Positions 34,912 through 45,143 of a DNA stretch of 64,000 nt are shown piece after piece. This stretch comes from Sulfurovaceae bacterium (lineage in GTDB: Bacteria > Campylobacterota > Campylobacteria > Campylobacterales > Sulfurovaceae), in NCBI GenBank assembly GCA_028714675.1, contig JAQTLV010000002.1:124001-188000 (forward strand). The letters run 5' to 3'. Under the pieces are notes generated by a model, which was given only the letters and a program-made list of their open reading frames with translations, ran no database searches and was not told where the DNA came from. The stretch's first letter is position 1. Every line of letters begins with the position of its first letter. A program made the translations under genes and the position numbers.

Positions 34912-35935
34912 ATGCTACGTGTTGTAAAATATCAAGTTGTTCGATTGCTTTGCCTGTGCCTTTAGTTACACACAGCAAAGGTTCCTCAGCAGCATATACT
35001 GGTATTTTGATAATATCAGAAAGGTATTTGTCTAAACCTCTTATTAATGCTCCTCCACCTGTGAGCACAACCCCATTTTCTACTATATCTCCAGCAAGTT
35101 CTGGTGGCATCTCCTCAAGAACTGATTTTAATGCTTCGGCTATTTCTCTTAATGTGTCAGAAATAGCCATTCTTATATGTTCGCTTGTAACTTCAATAGA
35201 AATCAAATTTCCTTCAACTTGATCTCTACCATACACTGTAGAACTTAATTCTTCATTTAATGTTACTGCTGTCCCAATTTTTATTTTTAGGTTTTCAGCA
35301 ACTCTTTCGCCTATTAATAGGTTGTAGTTTTTCTTGATATAATCTATAATTACTTGGTCTAATCTGTCACCAGCAATCCTAATAGATTTACATAGCACCA
35401 AACCACCCATAGAGGTTACACCAATTTCTGTTGTACCTCCACCTATATCAACAACCAGATTTCCTTGTGGTTCTTTTACTGCAAGTCCAGCTCCAATTGC
35501 AGCTGCCATTGGTTCTTCGATTAGATAAACTGCTCTTGCTCCTGCGTTTAGAGCAGATTCTTTTACCGCTTTTCTTTCTACTTGTGTTATGCCATAAGGA
35601 ACACAAATCATAACTCTAGGACTAAAAAATCTTTTTCTTTTATGGGCTTTTTCTATGAAGTATCTAATCATCATTTCAGTAACATGAAAATCAGCAATTA
35701 CTCCATCTTTCATTGGTCTTATAGATCTAATATGTGCAGGAGTTTTTCCAGCCATCTCTTTGGCTTCATGTCCAACAGCCAAGATTCTCTCTTTGCCCAT
35801 ATGATCATATTGAACAGCAACAATGGAAGGTTCATTTATGACTATACCTTCTCCTTTTACTAAAACTAGAGTATTTGCTGTTCCAAGGTCAATTGCTAAA
35901 TCGCTTGAAAAGAGCCCAAATAATTTTTTAATCAT
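34901..35935 (-). CDS. mreB: Cell-shape actin homologue MreB
   Basis: A 344-residue actin-like ATPase. DLGTANTLVLVKGEGIV (phosphate 1), LVVDIGGGTTEIGV (phosphate 2) and GVVLTGGGALIRGLDKYL (adenosine) are intact. It guides wall synthesis for rod shape. It starts 18 bases after the clpX stop in the same direction. Confidence 0.98.
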   Translation of the reverse strand: MIKKLFGLFSSDLAIDLGTANTLVLVKGEGIVINEPSIVAVQYDHMGKERILAVGHEAKEMAGKTPAHIRSIRPMKDGVIADFHVTEMMIRYFIEKAHKRKRFFSPRVMICVPYGITQVERKAVKESALNAGARAVYLIEEPMAAAIGAGLAVKEPQGNLVVDIGGGTTEIGVTSMGGLVLCKSIRIAGDRLDQVIIDYIKKNYNLLIGERVAENLKIKIGTAVTLNEELSSTVYGRDQVEGNLISIEVTSEHIRMAISDTLREIAEALKSVLEEMPPELAGDIVENGVVLTGGGALIRGLDKYLSDIIKIPVYAAEEPLLCVTKGTGKAIEQLDILQHVAYED

Positions 35936-35953
35936 TCTAATCCTTTTATTATT

Positions 35954-37174
35954 TTATGCAGTTTGTTTTTGTTTGATATATAAAGGTTTTGTACCACTTA
36001 GTACATTATCGGATGTTATTATAACTTCATAACCTTTAAGCTCTGGAAGTTCATACATAGTTTCTAAAAGCAACTCTTCCAAAATTGATCTTAGTCCTCT
36101 TGCACCAGTCTTTCTTTCTATTGCTTTTTTTGCAATTTCACTCAAAGCTTCTTTTTCAAAAGATAGTTTAACTTCATCTAATTCAAATAGTTTTTGATAC
36201 TGTTTTGTAAGTGCATTTTTTGGTTCAGTTAAAATTCTAATCATATCTTCTTGAGTTATTTTTTCAAGTGTTGCTATCACATGTAATCTTCCTATAAGTT
36301 CAGGAATTAAACCAAAACTTACCAAATCATCAGGTTCAACGAAAGATACCGCTTCTTCTTTTTCTAGACTACTTTTTTTCTCTTGTTCAAAACCAAGAAC
36401 ATTTGCTCCTTGTCTTCTTCTGATAATTTCAGATAATCCATCAAAAGCTCCACCACAAATAAATAGTATATTTGAAGTATCAATTTGTATAAAATCTTGA
36501 TTTGGATGTTTTCTCCCACCTTTTGGAGGAATATTTACAATAGAGCCCTCTATAATTTTTAAAAGAGCTTGTTGTACTCCCTCTCCCGAAACATCTCTAG
36601 TTATAGATCTATTTTCGCCCATTCTAGCGATTTTGTCTATCTCATCTATAAAAACTATACCATGTTCGCATTTTTGTACATCACCATCTGCTGCTTGAAA
36701 TAGTTTAACTAATATATTTTCTACATCCTCACCTACATATCCAGCTTCTGTCAATGTTGTTGCATCGGCAATTGCTATAGGAACATTCAAAAATCTAGCG
36801 ATACTTTGAGCGAGTAATGTTTTTCCGCTTCCTGTTGGTCCGATTAGTAGTATGTTGGATTTTGATATCTCTGTTTCATCCTCTGACTCATGTTGTTTAA
36901 ATATTCGTTTGTAGTGATTATAAACAGCAACAGAAAGAGTTTTTTTTGCATTATCTTGACCTATGACATAATCATCTAGAAGTTTTTTCATCTCCTTTGG
37001 ATATATAAGTTCGCCTTCCATCTCTTGTGGCAAAAATGCATCTTCGGTATCACCAAAAAGTATTTTGTATGCAGAAACAACACAATTGGCACATATAAAT
37101 GCTTCTTTTCCAGCTACCAATGGATTTTCTTGAGTGTCTATTGCTCCACAAAAATTACAATGTTTTTCAATCAT
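35954..37174 (-). CDS. clpX: ClpX, housekeeping Clp protease ATPase
   Basis: A 406-residue unfoldase. Zinc domain CNFCGA... CANC, Walker A GPTGSGKT, Walker [15 protein letters not shown], pore loop [13 protein letters not shown] loop GRKHPN intact, ClpP-docking tripeptide LGF (GANVLGFEQ). All key motifs match the canonical enzyme, in contrast to the nif copy at 2261. Located in the usual Campylobacterota order before mreB. Confidence 0.97.
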   Translation of the reverse strand: MIEKHCNFCGAIDTQENPLVAGKEAFICANCVVSAYKILFGDTEDAFLPQEMEGELIYPKEMKKLLDDYVIGQDNAKKTLSVAVYNHYKRIFKQHESEDETEISKSNILLIGPTGSGKTLLAQSIARFLNVPIAIADATTLTEAGYVGEDVENILVKLFQAADGDVQKCEHGIVFIDEIDKIARMGENRSITRDVSGEGVQQALLKIIEGSIVNIPPKGGRKHPNQDFIQIDTSNILFICGGAFDGLSEIIRRRQGANVLGFEQEKKSSLEKEEAVSFVEPDDLVSFGLIPELIGRLHVIATLEKITQEDMIRILTEPKNALTKQYQKLFELDEVKLSFEKEALSEIAKKAIERKTGARGLRSILEELLLETMYELPELKGYEVIITSDNVLSGTKPLYIKQKQTA

Positions 37175-37956
37175 TTTTGTTCTCTCTCAAATGGAATTCC
37201 TCTTTTAGAATTAATAATAAAATTAGCTAAATTTTTGACTGAATTAGATTCACTTGATAGAGCTAGTTTTTTTGCTGTGTCTTGCAGAGGATTTCCTTGT
37301 TCAAATAGTTCTCTATACGCTATTTTTAAATTATCGATTTCAACTCTATCAACATGTCTTCTTAACCCTGTCAAGTTTAATCCTCTAAGCATTGCATGAT
37401 TTCCTTGTGCCAAACAATAAGGCGGAACATCTTGAGATAATGCGCTTGCACCTGCTATCATAGCAAAGTCTCCAATGTGAACAAATTGATGTATAGGGGT
37501 TAGTCCGCCAACGACAACATAATTTCCAAGTTCAACATGACCTGCCAATGTAGCGCCATTTGCAAGTATGCAATTATCACCCATGATAACATCGTGTCCT
37601 AAGTGAACATAGCCCATTAGTAGATTATTGCTTCCTACTTTTGTTATCATCCCGCCGCCTTCAGTTCCAGGATTTATAAGTGTGTATTCTCTTATTTTAT
37701 TATTGTCACCAATTATAAGTTCGCTTTTTTCGCCATTGTATTTTAAATCTTGTGGTATTGAGCCTACTGTGGCATGCGAAAAAATATGATTATTTTTTCC
37801 TATGGTAGTGTAACCCTCAATAAGTGTATGTGTATCAACAATACTCCCATCGCCTATGGTAACATTTTTGCCTATATAGCTATATGCACCTATAGTTACA
37901 TTTTCTCCTATTTTTGCCCCATCTTCTATGATGGCTGTTGGATGAATATTGGTCAT
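37171..37956 (-). CDS. lpxA: LpxA, UDP-GlcNAc acyltransferase
   Basis: A 261-residue left-handed beta-helix enzyme, first step of lipid A synthesis. Hexapeptide repeats start at once ([19 protein letters not shown]), and the catalytic His lies in [12 protein letters not shown]. It overlaps the clpX start by 4 bases and abuts fabZ. Confidence 0.97.
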   Translation of the reverse strand: MTNIHPTAIIEDGAKIGENVTIGAYSYIGKNVTIGDGSIVDTHTLIEGYTTIGKNNHIFSHATVGSIPQDLKYNGEKSELIIGDNNKIREYTLINPGTEGGGMITKVGSNNLLMGYVHLGHDVIMGDNCILANGATLAGHVELGNYVVVGGLTPIHQFVHIGDFAMIAGASALSQDVPPYCLAQGNHAMLRGLNLTGLRRHVDRVEIDNLKIAYRELFEQGNPLQDTAKKLALSSESNSVKNLANFIINSKRGIPFEREQK

Positions 37957-38399
37957 TATTTATCTACAATCATAGCTTTAAGTTCAGCTTCACTTACAAG
38001 ATTATCATCCACATACGCTTTACCTTCAAGTACCCATATAGCACCCTTGTGTTTTGTGACTGTCATGCGATATTCTAATTTGTCGCCAGGTTTTACTGGA
38101 TGGCGAAATTTTGCACCATCAATACTCATAAAATATACAACTTTTCTTGCTGCTTCTTCTTCTGTCATGTCCATACTTTGAAATGCAAGTATTCCACCAG
38201 CTTGTGCCATGCCTTCTAGTATCATAACACCAGGGTAGATTGGATGATCTGGAAAATGACCTTGAAAAACAGGTTCAGATATAGAAACATTCTTGTATCC
38301 TACAACATATTCATCTTTTTTAATTTCTGTAATTCTATCAACCAACAAAAATGGATATCTATGTGGAAGTATTTTTTGTATATCAGTAACACTAAGCAA
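37956..38399 (-). CDS. fabZ: FabZ, hydroxyacyl-ACP dehydratase
   Basis: A 147-residue hotdog-fold enzyme of fatty-acid synthesis. Catalytic His in [12 protein letters not shown], and [20 protein letters not shown] with the catalytic Glu. One base overlap with lpxA. Confidence 0.97.
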   Translation of the reverse strand: MLSVTDIQKILPHRYPFLLVDRITEIKKDEYVVGYKNVSISEPVFQGHFPDHPIYPGVMILEGMAQAGGILAFQSMDMTEEEAARKVVYFMSIDGAKFRHPVKPGDKLEYRMTVTKHKGAIWVLEGKAYVDDNLVSEAELKAMIVDK

Positions 38400-38481
38400 T
38401 TTATTGACCTTTTGTTTTTTAGTTCATATATTTTACATTATTAATGCTAAAAAAAATAAATACAAATCAAATTAATATCAA

Positions 38482-39564
38482 TTATGGATTTTTTGTTAAT
38501 AAAATCTCTTGAGTATCTTCGTAAGTTTTACTTTGACATAGAATTTCAAATTTATCTTGAAATTTTTCATCGACGACAATTATAGTACTCAAATTGTAAG
38601 GATTTGAGATTATTTTATTTCTTGTTTTTATCTCTATATCAAAAGCAGGTGGATTAAAAATAAGTTCTTTTACTGTACGATAGTTTGTATTTGACAATTT
38701 GTTATAAAACTCAAGTGATATAAATATTATCTCATCTCTATCAAAATATCCAATTTCATCTTGCCAGTTTATTTTGCCTCTCGAATAGCCTTTTTTTAGT
38801 GTTGAGTATGGCAAAAAATGTGAAGTTATGACTTTATTACCACATTTAACTAAACCTCTAAGAAGCCTCCAGTTTAAGAATCTCTCTCTTTTGATTTCAT
38901 ATTTTTGGTTATTTTTTTCAAGTTCATATCGTGCTTCATAAAGTTCAACTCTAGCTTCAATTGATTCTGGCATTATTTGGTTTGAGATTGGAGAAAAAAG
39001 CTCATCAGCAAGTTTATTTTGATACTCTCTTTGTTTCGTAAGTCCAAAAATACATCCACAATAGTCTTGTCTATAGAGTTTGTCTTGTTTTGCTAAAATA
39101 TTTTGCTCCTGTGTTCCTTGTTTGCTTCTATAATCTGGCGCTATAAATTCTAGATTATATTTATTTGCTAGATAGTCGCCTGAATTTTTGAGTTGGTTTA
39201 ATGATTTTTTTGGACTTGTTAGCAGAGTAGATGTAAATATTTTTTCGCCCAACTCTTTCGTTTTTAAAGCACTTATTTCAAAACGATTATCAAAACAAAT
39301 AGAGCATCTAACACCCTTTTCTGGCTCGTTTTCATATCCTTTTACAGCTTCTAACCATTTGGCGGTATCATATTCACCTTCAATCAACTCAATACCCAAC
39401 AATTTGCAACTTCTTTTTACATCAATTAAGCGGAGATAATATTCGCTAAATGGATGTATATTTGGATCATAAAAAAATCCAATCAATTTTTCATTTGGAT
39501 AATCATTTCTTAATTTTTGTAAAAAGTAATGGCTATCAACTGCACAGCAAATATGGACTAACAC
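38482..39564 (-). CDS. queH: QueH-type epoxyqueuosine reductase, long form
   Basis: A 360-residue protein. The first 190 residues match QueH: HICCAVDS, YDPNIHPFSEYYLR, GVRCSICFDNR, LLTSPKKS, DYRSKQGTQEQ and LYRQDYCGCIFG. QueH reduces epoxyqueuosine in tRNA to queuosine. A further 170 residues, rich in charged and aromatic residues, form a C-terminal extension that shorter QueH proteins lack. It overlaps lpxB by 1 base. Confidence 0.85.
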   Translation of the reverse strand: MLVHICCAVDSHYFLQKLRNDYPNEKLIGFFYDPNIHPFSEYYLRLIDVKRSCKLLGIELIEGEYDTAKWLEAVKGYENEPEKGVRCSICFDNRFEISALKTKELGEKIFTSTLLTSPKKSLNQLKNSGDYLANKYNLEFIAPDYRSKQGTQEQNILAKQDKLYRQDYCGCIFGLTKQREYQNKLADELFSPISNQIMPESIEARVELYEARYELEKNNQKYEIKRERFLNWRLLRGLVKCGNKVITSHFLPYSTLKKGYSRGKINWQDEIGYFDRDEIIFISLEFYNKLSNTNYRTVKELIFNPPAFDIEIKTRNKIISNPYNLSTIIVVDEKFQDKFEILCQSKTYEDTQEILLTKNP

Positions 39565-40601
39565 TATTTATCCATTAAAATATTAGCTACATTTTGGCTT
39601 GAACCAAAACTTAGATATTTTTTTAACTCATTTGCTTTTTGGGAGAAGATATCTCTATCAGTTTTATTATAAGCATTGACTAGGTTGAGGGCATTTACAT
39701 CATTTTGCAATAACTCTTCATTAAGTAGCGTATCATTGTATTTTTTTAACATTATATTTGCTAAGCCAACTAGCTTAATACCCAAAATATTTCTTCCGAT
39801 AAAAAAGTCTATTTTTTTTGCTTTATAAACTAACACAAAAGGAGTTCCAATGAGGGCTGCTTCAAGAGTTGCTGTACCACTACATACAAATGCAAATTCA
39901 CTTGAGCTGAGTGCCTCATGTGTATCTCTAGAAATTTCAAAATCACTTATATCGCCATATAATTCTTCTATCTTTTGATTATCAAATGAAGCAGGTATTA
40001 CAAGTGTGGCTTTTTTGCCAGATAAAGCTTTTCTAACCTCTCTAAATATAGGCATAAGTCTAGTTATTTCTCCAGCTCTACTCCCTGCTAAAAATGCAAT
40101 TCTATCTTTGTCAAAATTATCTCTATGTATATTAATCTCATCTAGCAGAGGATGTCCTACATACTTAGCTTTTCCACTTTTATACATATCTATCTCAAAA
40201 GGTAAAATGCCAAGAAGTTTATCGCAATAAAGTTCCAGCTTAGCAACTCTTTTTGGTCTGCTTGCCCATACTTGGGGCAATATATAATAGATGATTTCTT
40301 TGTCTGGATATTTTTCTTTTATTTTTTTCGCCAATGGCAGGTTAAAGCCAGAACCATCCATGAGTAATACTTTGTCGCATTTTGATGCAAGCTCTACCAT
40401 TTCATCTGCAACTCTATAAAACCATCTGAGTTTTTTTAATGCATCAACTACACCCATAATGGCCATTTGTGATATGTCATAAGCTGGGCTGCCAAGACTT
40501 TTATCAAATATACCTGCAAGCTCTACATTTTTGGTATATTTAAGTACCTCTTTTAAGTGTAGATTTGATGATGGCTCAAGAGCCAAGACGAGAAGTTTCA
40601 T
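39564..40601 (-). CDS. lpxB: LpxB, lipid A disaccharide synthase
   Basis: A 345-residue glycosyltransferase. ALEPSSNLHLKEVLK at the N-terminus (family 'GE-SGD-G' region, diverged), YYILPQVWASRPKR, GHPLLDE, LAGSRAGEITRLMPIF and SGTATLEAALIGTPFVLVYK are typical. Same operon direction as lpxA and fabZ. Confidence 0.95.
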   Translation of the reverse strand: MKLLVLALEPSSNLHLKEVLKYTKNVELAGIFDKSLGSPAYDISQMAIMGVVDALKKLRWFYRVADEMVELASKCDKVLLMDGSGFNLPLAKKIKEKYPDKEIIYYILPQVWASRPKRVAKLELYCDKLLGILPFEIDMYKSGKAKYVGHPLLDEINIHRDNFDKDRIAFLAGSRAGEITRLMPIFREVRKALSGKKATLVIPASFDNQKIEELYGDISDFEISRDTHEALSSSEFAFVCSGTATLEAALIGTPFVLVYKAKKIDFFIGRNILGIKLVGLANIMLKKYNDTLLNEELLQNDVNALNLVNAYNKTDRDIFSQKANELKKYLSFGSSQNVANILMDK

Positions 40602-40631
40602 GTGAATTTTGTCCTAAGTTTGTGGTTTGAT

Positions 40632-41036
40632 TTATTGCTCGATATTTTCTTCTTTTTTATTTTCAATCGCTTTGCAAGTTAAAAAAGAAAGACCGCCACC
40701 CAAGAAACCAAGCACGGCAACAACTATGCCCGAAGCTACCCATTGAGAAAATGGAAAACCAAATAGTGCGACATTGATTAATCCAAACAACCATACAGCC
40801 AACATAACATAAGCAAGATATTTAAATCTACTTGCTTCTCCTGTTTTGTTGATACACCCAACAATCCAAAAGCCTGCTAGTAATGATATAATATTAGATA
40901 GGGCAATTAACATCATTTTTTGTTCGTCGCTCATTGATGTAAAAGCACCAAAGAAACCTATAAAAAATCCACCAAGTGCCGATAAACCTATAACTATTAA
41001 AACATCTATTATGTATCTTTTTGCATTAAATTGCAT
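40632..41036 (-). CDS. Membrane protein of unknown function, 134 aa
   Basis: Start at 41036, with AAGGAG 8 bases upstream; the longer frame lacks a ribosome site. Four hydrophobic segments (IDVLIVIGLSALGGFFIGFF, LIALSNIISLLAGFWIVGC, YVMLAVWLFGLINVALFG, ASGIVVAVLGFLGGGLSFL). Family not recognised. Confidence 0.7.
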   Translation of the reverse strand: MQFNAKRYIIDVLIVIGLSALGGFFIGFFGAFTSMSDEQKMMLIALSNIISLLAGFWIVGCINKTGEASRFKYLAYVMLAVWLFGLINVALFGFPFSQWVASGIVVAVLGFLGGGLSFLTCKAIENKKEENIEQ

Positions 41037-41162
41037 AATTTTCTCCTTGTGCTTATTGTTAAAATTATACCTTAACCTTATGAATTTTATCAAAAAATAT
41101 ATAGTTTAGTTTAATTTAATATAATACTATTAAAACATTTATTTCCAAAAGGAGAATATTTT

Positions 41163-41870
41163 ATGAGGATTCTACTTTTTACATTACTATTTATTTCTAC
41201 TATTTTTGCTACAGAAAACAATCAAACAAATATTCCAAATAAACAACACACACAGATGATTGTGGTCATTTCAGATGATTACAATTCATCAAATGCAAAA
41301 CTACAAAGATATTTTCAGGAAGACAACAAATGGAAACAAGTAGGAGAGAGAATAGACATAAAAATAGGAAAAAATGGTATGGGATGGGGGCTTGGACTTC
41401 ATGACACTCCTAAAGATGCTACTATTATCAAAAAAGAAGGTGATGGTAAGGCTCCTATTGGAATTTTTGAGCTTGGAAGTGCTTTTGGTTATGATGAATA
41501 TAATGTCGAGTATCCATATGCTGTTATGACAGAAATGAATCATTGCGTAGATGATGGCAATTCGAAGTATTACAATCAAATCATAGATATACTAAATATA
41601 AAAACACAAGATTATACAAGTTTTGAAAATATGAAATTCGAAGCAAATTACTATAAATATGGCATCGTAGTAAAACACAATCCAGACAATATTCCAGATC
41701 GTGGTTCATGTATATTTATGCACATCAAAAGCATTCCAACATCTGGATGTGATGCCATGAGTGAAGATCAGATAAAAGATATTATAAGTTGGTTGAAAAA
41801 AGATGCAAATCCAATCCTTGTTCAAGCACCAAAAAGCGAGATAAATGGATTATTGAAACAAATAAAATAA
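41163..41870 (+). CDS. Secreted L,D-transpeptidase (YkuD-like)
   Basis: A 235-residue protein with a signal peptide (MRILLFTLLFISTIFATE). The catalytic part reads DRGSCIFMHI then TSGCDAMSED, the His and Ser-Gly-Cys arrangement of YkuD enzymes. These cross-link or trim peptidoglycan. A TATAAT-like box and AAGGAG lie upstream. Confidence 0.82.
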   Translation: MRILLFTLLFISTIFATENNQTNIPNKQHTQMIVVISDDYNSSNAKLQRYFQEDNKWKQVGERIDIKIGKNGMGWGLGLHDTPKDATIIKKEGDGKAPIGIFELGSAFGYDEYNVEYPYAVMTEMNHCVDDGNSKYYNQIIDILNIKTQDYTSFENMKFEANYYKYGIVVKHNPDNIPDRGSCIFMHIKSIPTSGCDAMSEDQIKDIISWLKKDANPILVQAPKSEINGLLKQIK

Positions 41871-41922
41871 AAGTTGATTTAAAGTCACAAGATGTTAAAT
41901 TAATAAAAACAAAGGAGATAAT

Positions 41923-42108
41923 ATGGATATAGTAAAAGTAGAAAAAATATGTCGACCACTTCGTATAGTAGTTGGCATAATACTTCTTGCACTTGGATTT
42001 TATACTAGAAATGATTGGTTCTTGCTGGGGCTTATTCCTTTAATTGTAGGAATTGCAGGATGGAGACCATTTTGTAAATTTACAGGAAAATGTTCGTTTA
42101 AAGAATAA
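41923..42108 (+). CDS. DUF2892-type small membrane protein
   Basis: A 61-residue protein with two hydrophobic helices and the end GWRPFCKFTGKCSFKE, typical of DUF2892 proteins. Function unknown. A strong hairpin follows. Confidence 0.7.
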   Translation: MDIVKVEKICRPLRIVVGIILLALGFYTRNDWFLLGLIPLIVGIAGWRPFCKFTGKCSFKE

Positions 42109-42122
42109 AACTACATTTTTAT

Positions 42123-42147
42123 GCTTTTCTTTTTAGTAAAGAAAAGC
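42123..42147 (+). terminator. Terminator-like hairpin
   Basis: GCTTTTCTTT-TTAGT-AAAGAAAAGC, a perfect 10-bp stem 15 bases after the DUF2892 stop. There is no T-run on the plus side. Confidence 0.55.
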
Positions 42148-42160
42148 AACAAAAGAAAAT

Positions 42161-42245
42161 CGTCATCCTCACAATGTCGCGGACGGCATATTTCAATGCT
42201 GACCGCTATGAAATATTGCCTGCTTTCAAAGATGCTCGGATGACA
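42161..42245. repeat. Complex palindromic repeat upstream of hemL
   Basis: Outer arms GTCATCC (42162-42168) and GGATGAC (42238-42244). An inner stem GGC-ATATTTCA / TGAAATAT-T-GCC (42185-42220), with a loop that contains CCGC complementary to GCGG just outside the stem. Its base composition is more G+C-rich than the surroundings. It looks like a dispersed repeat, not a gene. Confidence 0.6.
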
Positions 42246-42339
42246 TTTATTTAAATACAATAATACACAATGCAATTCCAACTTCTTACTATTTTTAAGT
42301 TATAATCTAATCAATAATTATTTTAAGGATTTTGTGTTT

Positions 42340-43632
42340 ATGACTCATGAAAAAAGTATAAATGCCTTCAAAGAGGCATATGAAGTAATCCCTGGTGGAG
42401 TGGATTCTCCAGTTAGAGCTTTTAATAGCGTTGGTGGAACACCACCATTTATCCAAAGAGGAGAGGGTGCATATATCTACGACATAGATGGAAACAAATA
42501 TATTGACTATGTTCAGAGTTGGGGACCGCTTATTTTTGGTCATTGTGACAATGATGTCGAGGTTGCTGTTATCGATGCAGTCAAAAAAGGACTTAGCTTT
42601 GGTGCGCCTACATTGGCGGAGACAGAATTGGCAAGAGAAATAGTGTCACTATTTGACAACATTGACAAAGTTAGATTTGTAAGTTCTGGCACAGAAGCAG
42701 TTATGAGTGCCATTCGTCTTGCTCGTGGATTTACAGGCAAAAATGGACTTGTAAAATTTGCAGGGTGCTATCATGGACATAGTGATTCCCTTCTTGTTCA
42801 AGCTGGAAGTGGATTAGCTACTTTTGGTTCGCCATCAAGCCCTGGGGTTCCAAGTGATCTTACAAAACATACACATTTGGCAACTTATAATGATATTGAT
42901 AGTGTTAAAAAATGCTTTGCTGATGCCAAAGGTGATATGGCTTGTGTTATAATCGAGCCAATTGCAGGCAATATGGGACTTGTTCCAGCGCAAGAAGAGT
43001 TTTTAATAGCTTTAAGAGAACTTTGTGATCAACATAATGCACTACTGATATTTGATGAAGTAATGAGTGGATTTAGAGCATCACTTAAAGGTGCTTGTGG
43101 AATTAGTAGTGTCAAGCCTGATATTGTTACATGGGGAAAAGTAATAGGTGCTGGTATGCCAGTAGGTGCATTTAGTTCTAGAAGTGAGATTATGTCGTAT
43201 CTTTCACCAGAAGGGCCAGTTTATCAAGCAGGAACTTTGAGTGGAAATCCAGTAGCTATGAGAGCAGGTTTGGTATCTCTAAAAAAATTAAAAGCAAATC
43301 CATCTATTTATGGTGAACTTGAAGCAAAAGCCAAAAAACTAATGCAAGGATTTGAAGATGCTGCTAAAAGTGCAGGGTTGGATATAGTAACTGATGTGAG
43401 AGGTTCTATGTTTGGATTTTTCTTTAGTGACAAAAAAGTTAAAAATTTTGACGATGCTCAACAAAATGATACAGTTTTGTTTGGAAAATTTCATCAAGCC
43501 ATGTTAAATAGTGGAGTTTATCTAGCATGTTCATCGTTTGAAACAGGATTTATGTGTACAGCTATAACAGATGCCGATATAGAAAATACTATTAAAGCAG
43601 CACATGATGCTATGAAAGAGATAAAAGGTTAA
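42340..43632 (+). CDS. hemL: HemL, glutamate-1-semialdehyde aminomutase
   Basis: A 430-residue PLP enzyme of tetrapyrrole synthesis. ATG 42340 is chosen because AAGGA ends 9 bases before it; a GTG at 42334 is closer. Motifs: [42 protein letters not shown], and the PLP lysine in [23 protein letters not shown] lies at 42301. Confidence 0.97.
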   Translation: MTHEKSINAFKEAYEVIPGGVDSPVRAFNSVGGTPPFIQRGEGAYIYDIDGNKYIDYVQSWGPLIFGHCDNDVEVAVIDAVKKGLSFGAPTLAETELAREIVSLFDNIDKVRFVSSGTEAVMSAIRLARGFTGKNGLVKFAGCYHGHSDSLLVQAGSGLATFGSPSSPGVPSDLTKHTHLATYNDIDSVKKCFADAKGDMACVIIEPIAGNMGLVPAQEEFLIALRELCDQHNALLIFDEVMSGFRASLKGACGISSVKPDIVTWGKVIGAGMPVGAFSSRSEIMSYLSPEGPVYQAGTLSGNPVAMRAGLVSLKKLKANPSIYGELEAKAKKLMQGFEDAAKSAGLDIVTDVRGSMFGFFFSDKKVKNFDDAQQNDTVLFGKFHQAMLNSGVYLACSSFETGFMCTAITDADIENTIKAAHDAMKEIKG

Positions 43633-43635
43633 AGA

Positions 43636-43938
43636 ATGGAAGATAAACAAGAGCCAAAATTAAAAAAAATAGTTGATGCAGCTGATGGACTTAGCCTCGG
43701 AATTTCAATAGTTGTAGCAGTACTCATAGGTGTTGGTATAGGCTTAGGACTTAAAAAACTTACAGGTCTAACATGGACATTATGGATAGGCGTTTTTATA
43801 GGTGTAGCAGCAGCTATTTTGAATGTTTATAAAGCATACATAAAACAAAAAGCATCTCTTGATGAGCTTGCAAATGACCCTAAATACAATTACAAAGCAC
43901 TCAAAAAAGATGATGACGAGGATGATGATGAGTATTAA
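43636..43938 (+). CDS. AtpZ/AtpI-like membrane protein
   Basis: A 100-residue protein with two helices (LGISIVVAVLIGVGIGLGL, TLWIGVFIGVAAAILNVY) and an acidic C-terminus (DDDEDDDEY). The layout fits the AtpZ/AtpI family linked to F-type ATP synthase assembly. Starts 3 bases after hemL. Confidence 0.7.
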   Translation: MEDKQEPKLKKIVDAADGLSLGISIVVAVLIGVGIGLGLKKLTGLTWTLWIGVFIGVAAAILNVYKAYIKQKASLDELANDPKYNYKALKKDDDEDDDEY

Positions 43939-44479
43939 AATAAAGATTATCAATACTCTATTGATAGTTGATATAGGGATAGTAATTTTCTGTTATCTTG
44001 CAGGTGAGAGGAATTGGTTTTTTAATTCTCAAGTAGCTTATCTTAGTTCAATAATAATTGTGCTTGCTTCAATGTATAGTTATGCTCAAATGGTTAAAAC
44101 AGGTGTAGAAAATGAGATAATCACAACTTCAAATGATGAACTCTTAGATAAGATCGAAGATCCACATGGTTTGTATGATGATAACAATCCACAACAAGCT
44201 TTAGAAACTAAAAATGATGAGATTATGACAGAAGTTCAAGATGACAATACAGAAGACAAGATTAGCACCATTGAAGCTATGAAAAAAAACAAAGCTTATG
44301 TTTCGTTTTACAGAATAGGAGCTTATGCTATCTTGGTTCTTGGTTTTTTGTATCTTCAAAATATTAAAATATTTCATATGGCAAGCTATATGTTTGGACT
44401 ATTTTTACCGCCTGTATTGATTGCAAGTGTATTTTATTTTGGCTCAAAAACATCAAAGGAAGATAATGAGAATAATTAG
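43922..44479 (+). CDS. Membrane protein of unknown function, 185 aa
   Basis: The start is one of the ATGs at 43922-43928, inside the end of the AtpZ-like gene; the exact one is unclear. Two hydrophobic segments at the start and two at the end flank an acidic, soluble middle (TSNDELLDKIEDPHGLYDDN). Family not recognised. Confidence 0.6.
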   Translation: MMMSIKIKIINTLLIVDIGIVIFCYLAGERNWFFNSQVAYLSSIIIVLASMYSYAQMVKTGVENEIITTSNDELLDKIEDPHGLYDDNNPQQALETKNDEIMTEVQDDNTEDKISTIEAMKKNKAYVSFYRIGAYAILVLGFLYLQNIKIFHMASYMFGLFLPPVLIASVFYFGSKTSKEDNENN

Positions 44480-45143
44480 TTTATTTATGTTTGCAATCTT
44501 TAGTTTTGGATATGCAAAAGATTTTGCAATTATCGATAAACCGATAGATTTTGGTCCAAATAGGGTCTCTATGACAAAAGACTATATAAAAAATCACTAT
44601 GGTTTGAATGTAAAAGATATAATTATAAATCCAAAGATTATAGTTCTTCATTGGACAGCAGTTCCTACGCTTGAAGGCTCATTTGATAGACTAAAACCAG
44701 AAATGCTACTTACAGACCGCAAAGATATAGTAAAAGCAGGGGCTGTGAATGTTTCATCTCAATTTTTAGTTGACAGAGATGGCACTATATATAGACTTAT
44801 GCCAGAAAATTATATGGGAAGGCACACAATAGGGCTAAACTACTATGCGATAGGCATAGAAAATGTTGGCGGTAGAGGCGATAAATCTGAGGATTTGACA
44901 CAAGCCCAAGTGGAAGCAAATGCTTATTTGGTTAGATACTTAAAAAATAAATATCCCCGAATCGAACTTTTGATGGGACATCATGAGTATGACAGGATGA
45001 AAAATACCTCTTATTGGCTTGAGCGTGATGACAATTATTTCACTTTTAAAAATGATCCAGGTGATAAATTTATGGCTGAAGTGAGAAAAAGAGTTAAAGA
45101 TTTACATCTACTTACACCTCCTGTTTCTAAGGATTGTCGATGA
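44466..45143 (+). CDS. N-acetylmuramoyl-L-alanine amidase, exported
   Basis: A 225-residue protein with a signal peptide (MRIISLFMFAIFSFGYAKDF). The amidase_2 fold is indicated by IIVLHWTAVPTLEGSF (Zn His), AVNVSSQFLVDRDGTIYRL, HTIGLNYYAIGIENVG and MGHHEYDRMKNTSYW. Cleaves the lactyl-Ala bond of peptidoglycan. Overlaps its neighbours. Confidence 0.85.
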   Translation: MRIISLFMFAIFSFGYAKDFAIIDKPIDFGPNRVSMTKDYIKNHYGLNVKDIIINPKIIVLHWTAVPTLEGSFDRLKPEMLLTDRKDIVKAGAVNVSSQFLVDRDGTIYRLMPENYMGRHTIGLNYYAIGIENVGGRGDKSEDLTQAQVEANAYLVRYLKNKYPRIELLMGHHEYDRMKNTSYWLERDDNYFTFKNDPGDKFMAEVRKRVKDLHLLTPPVSKDCR

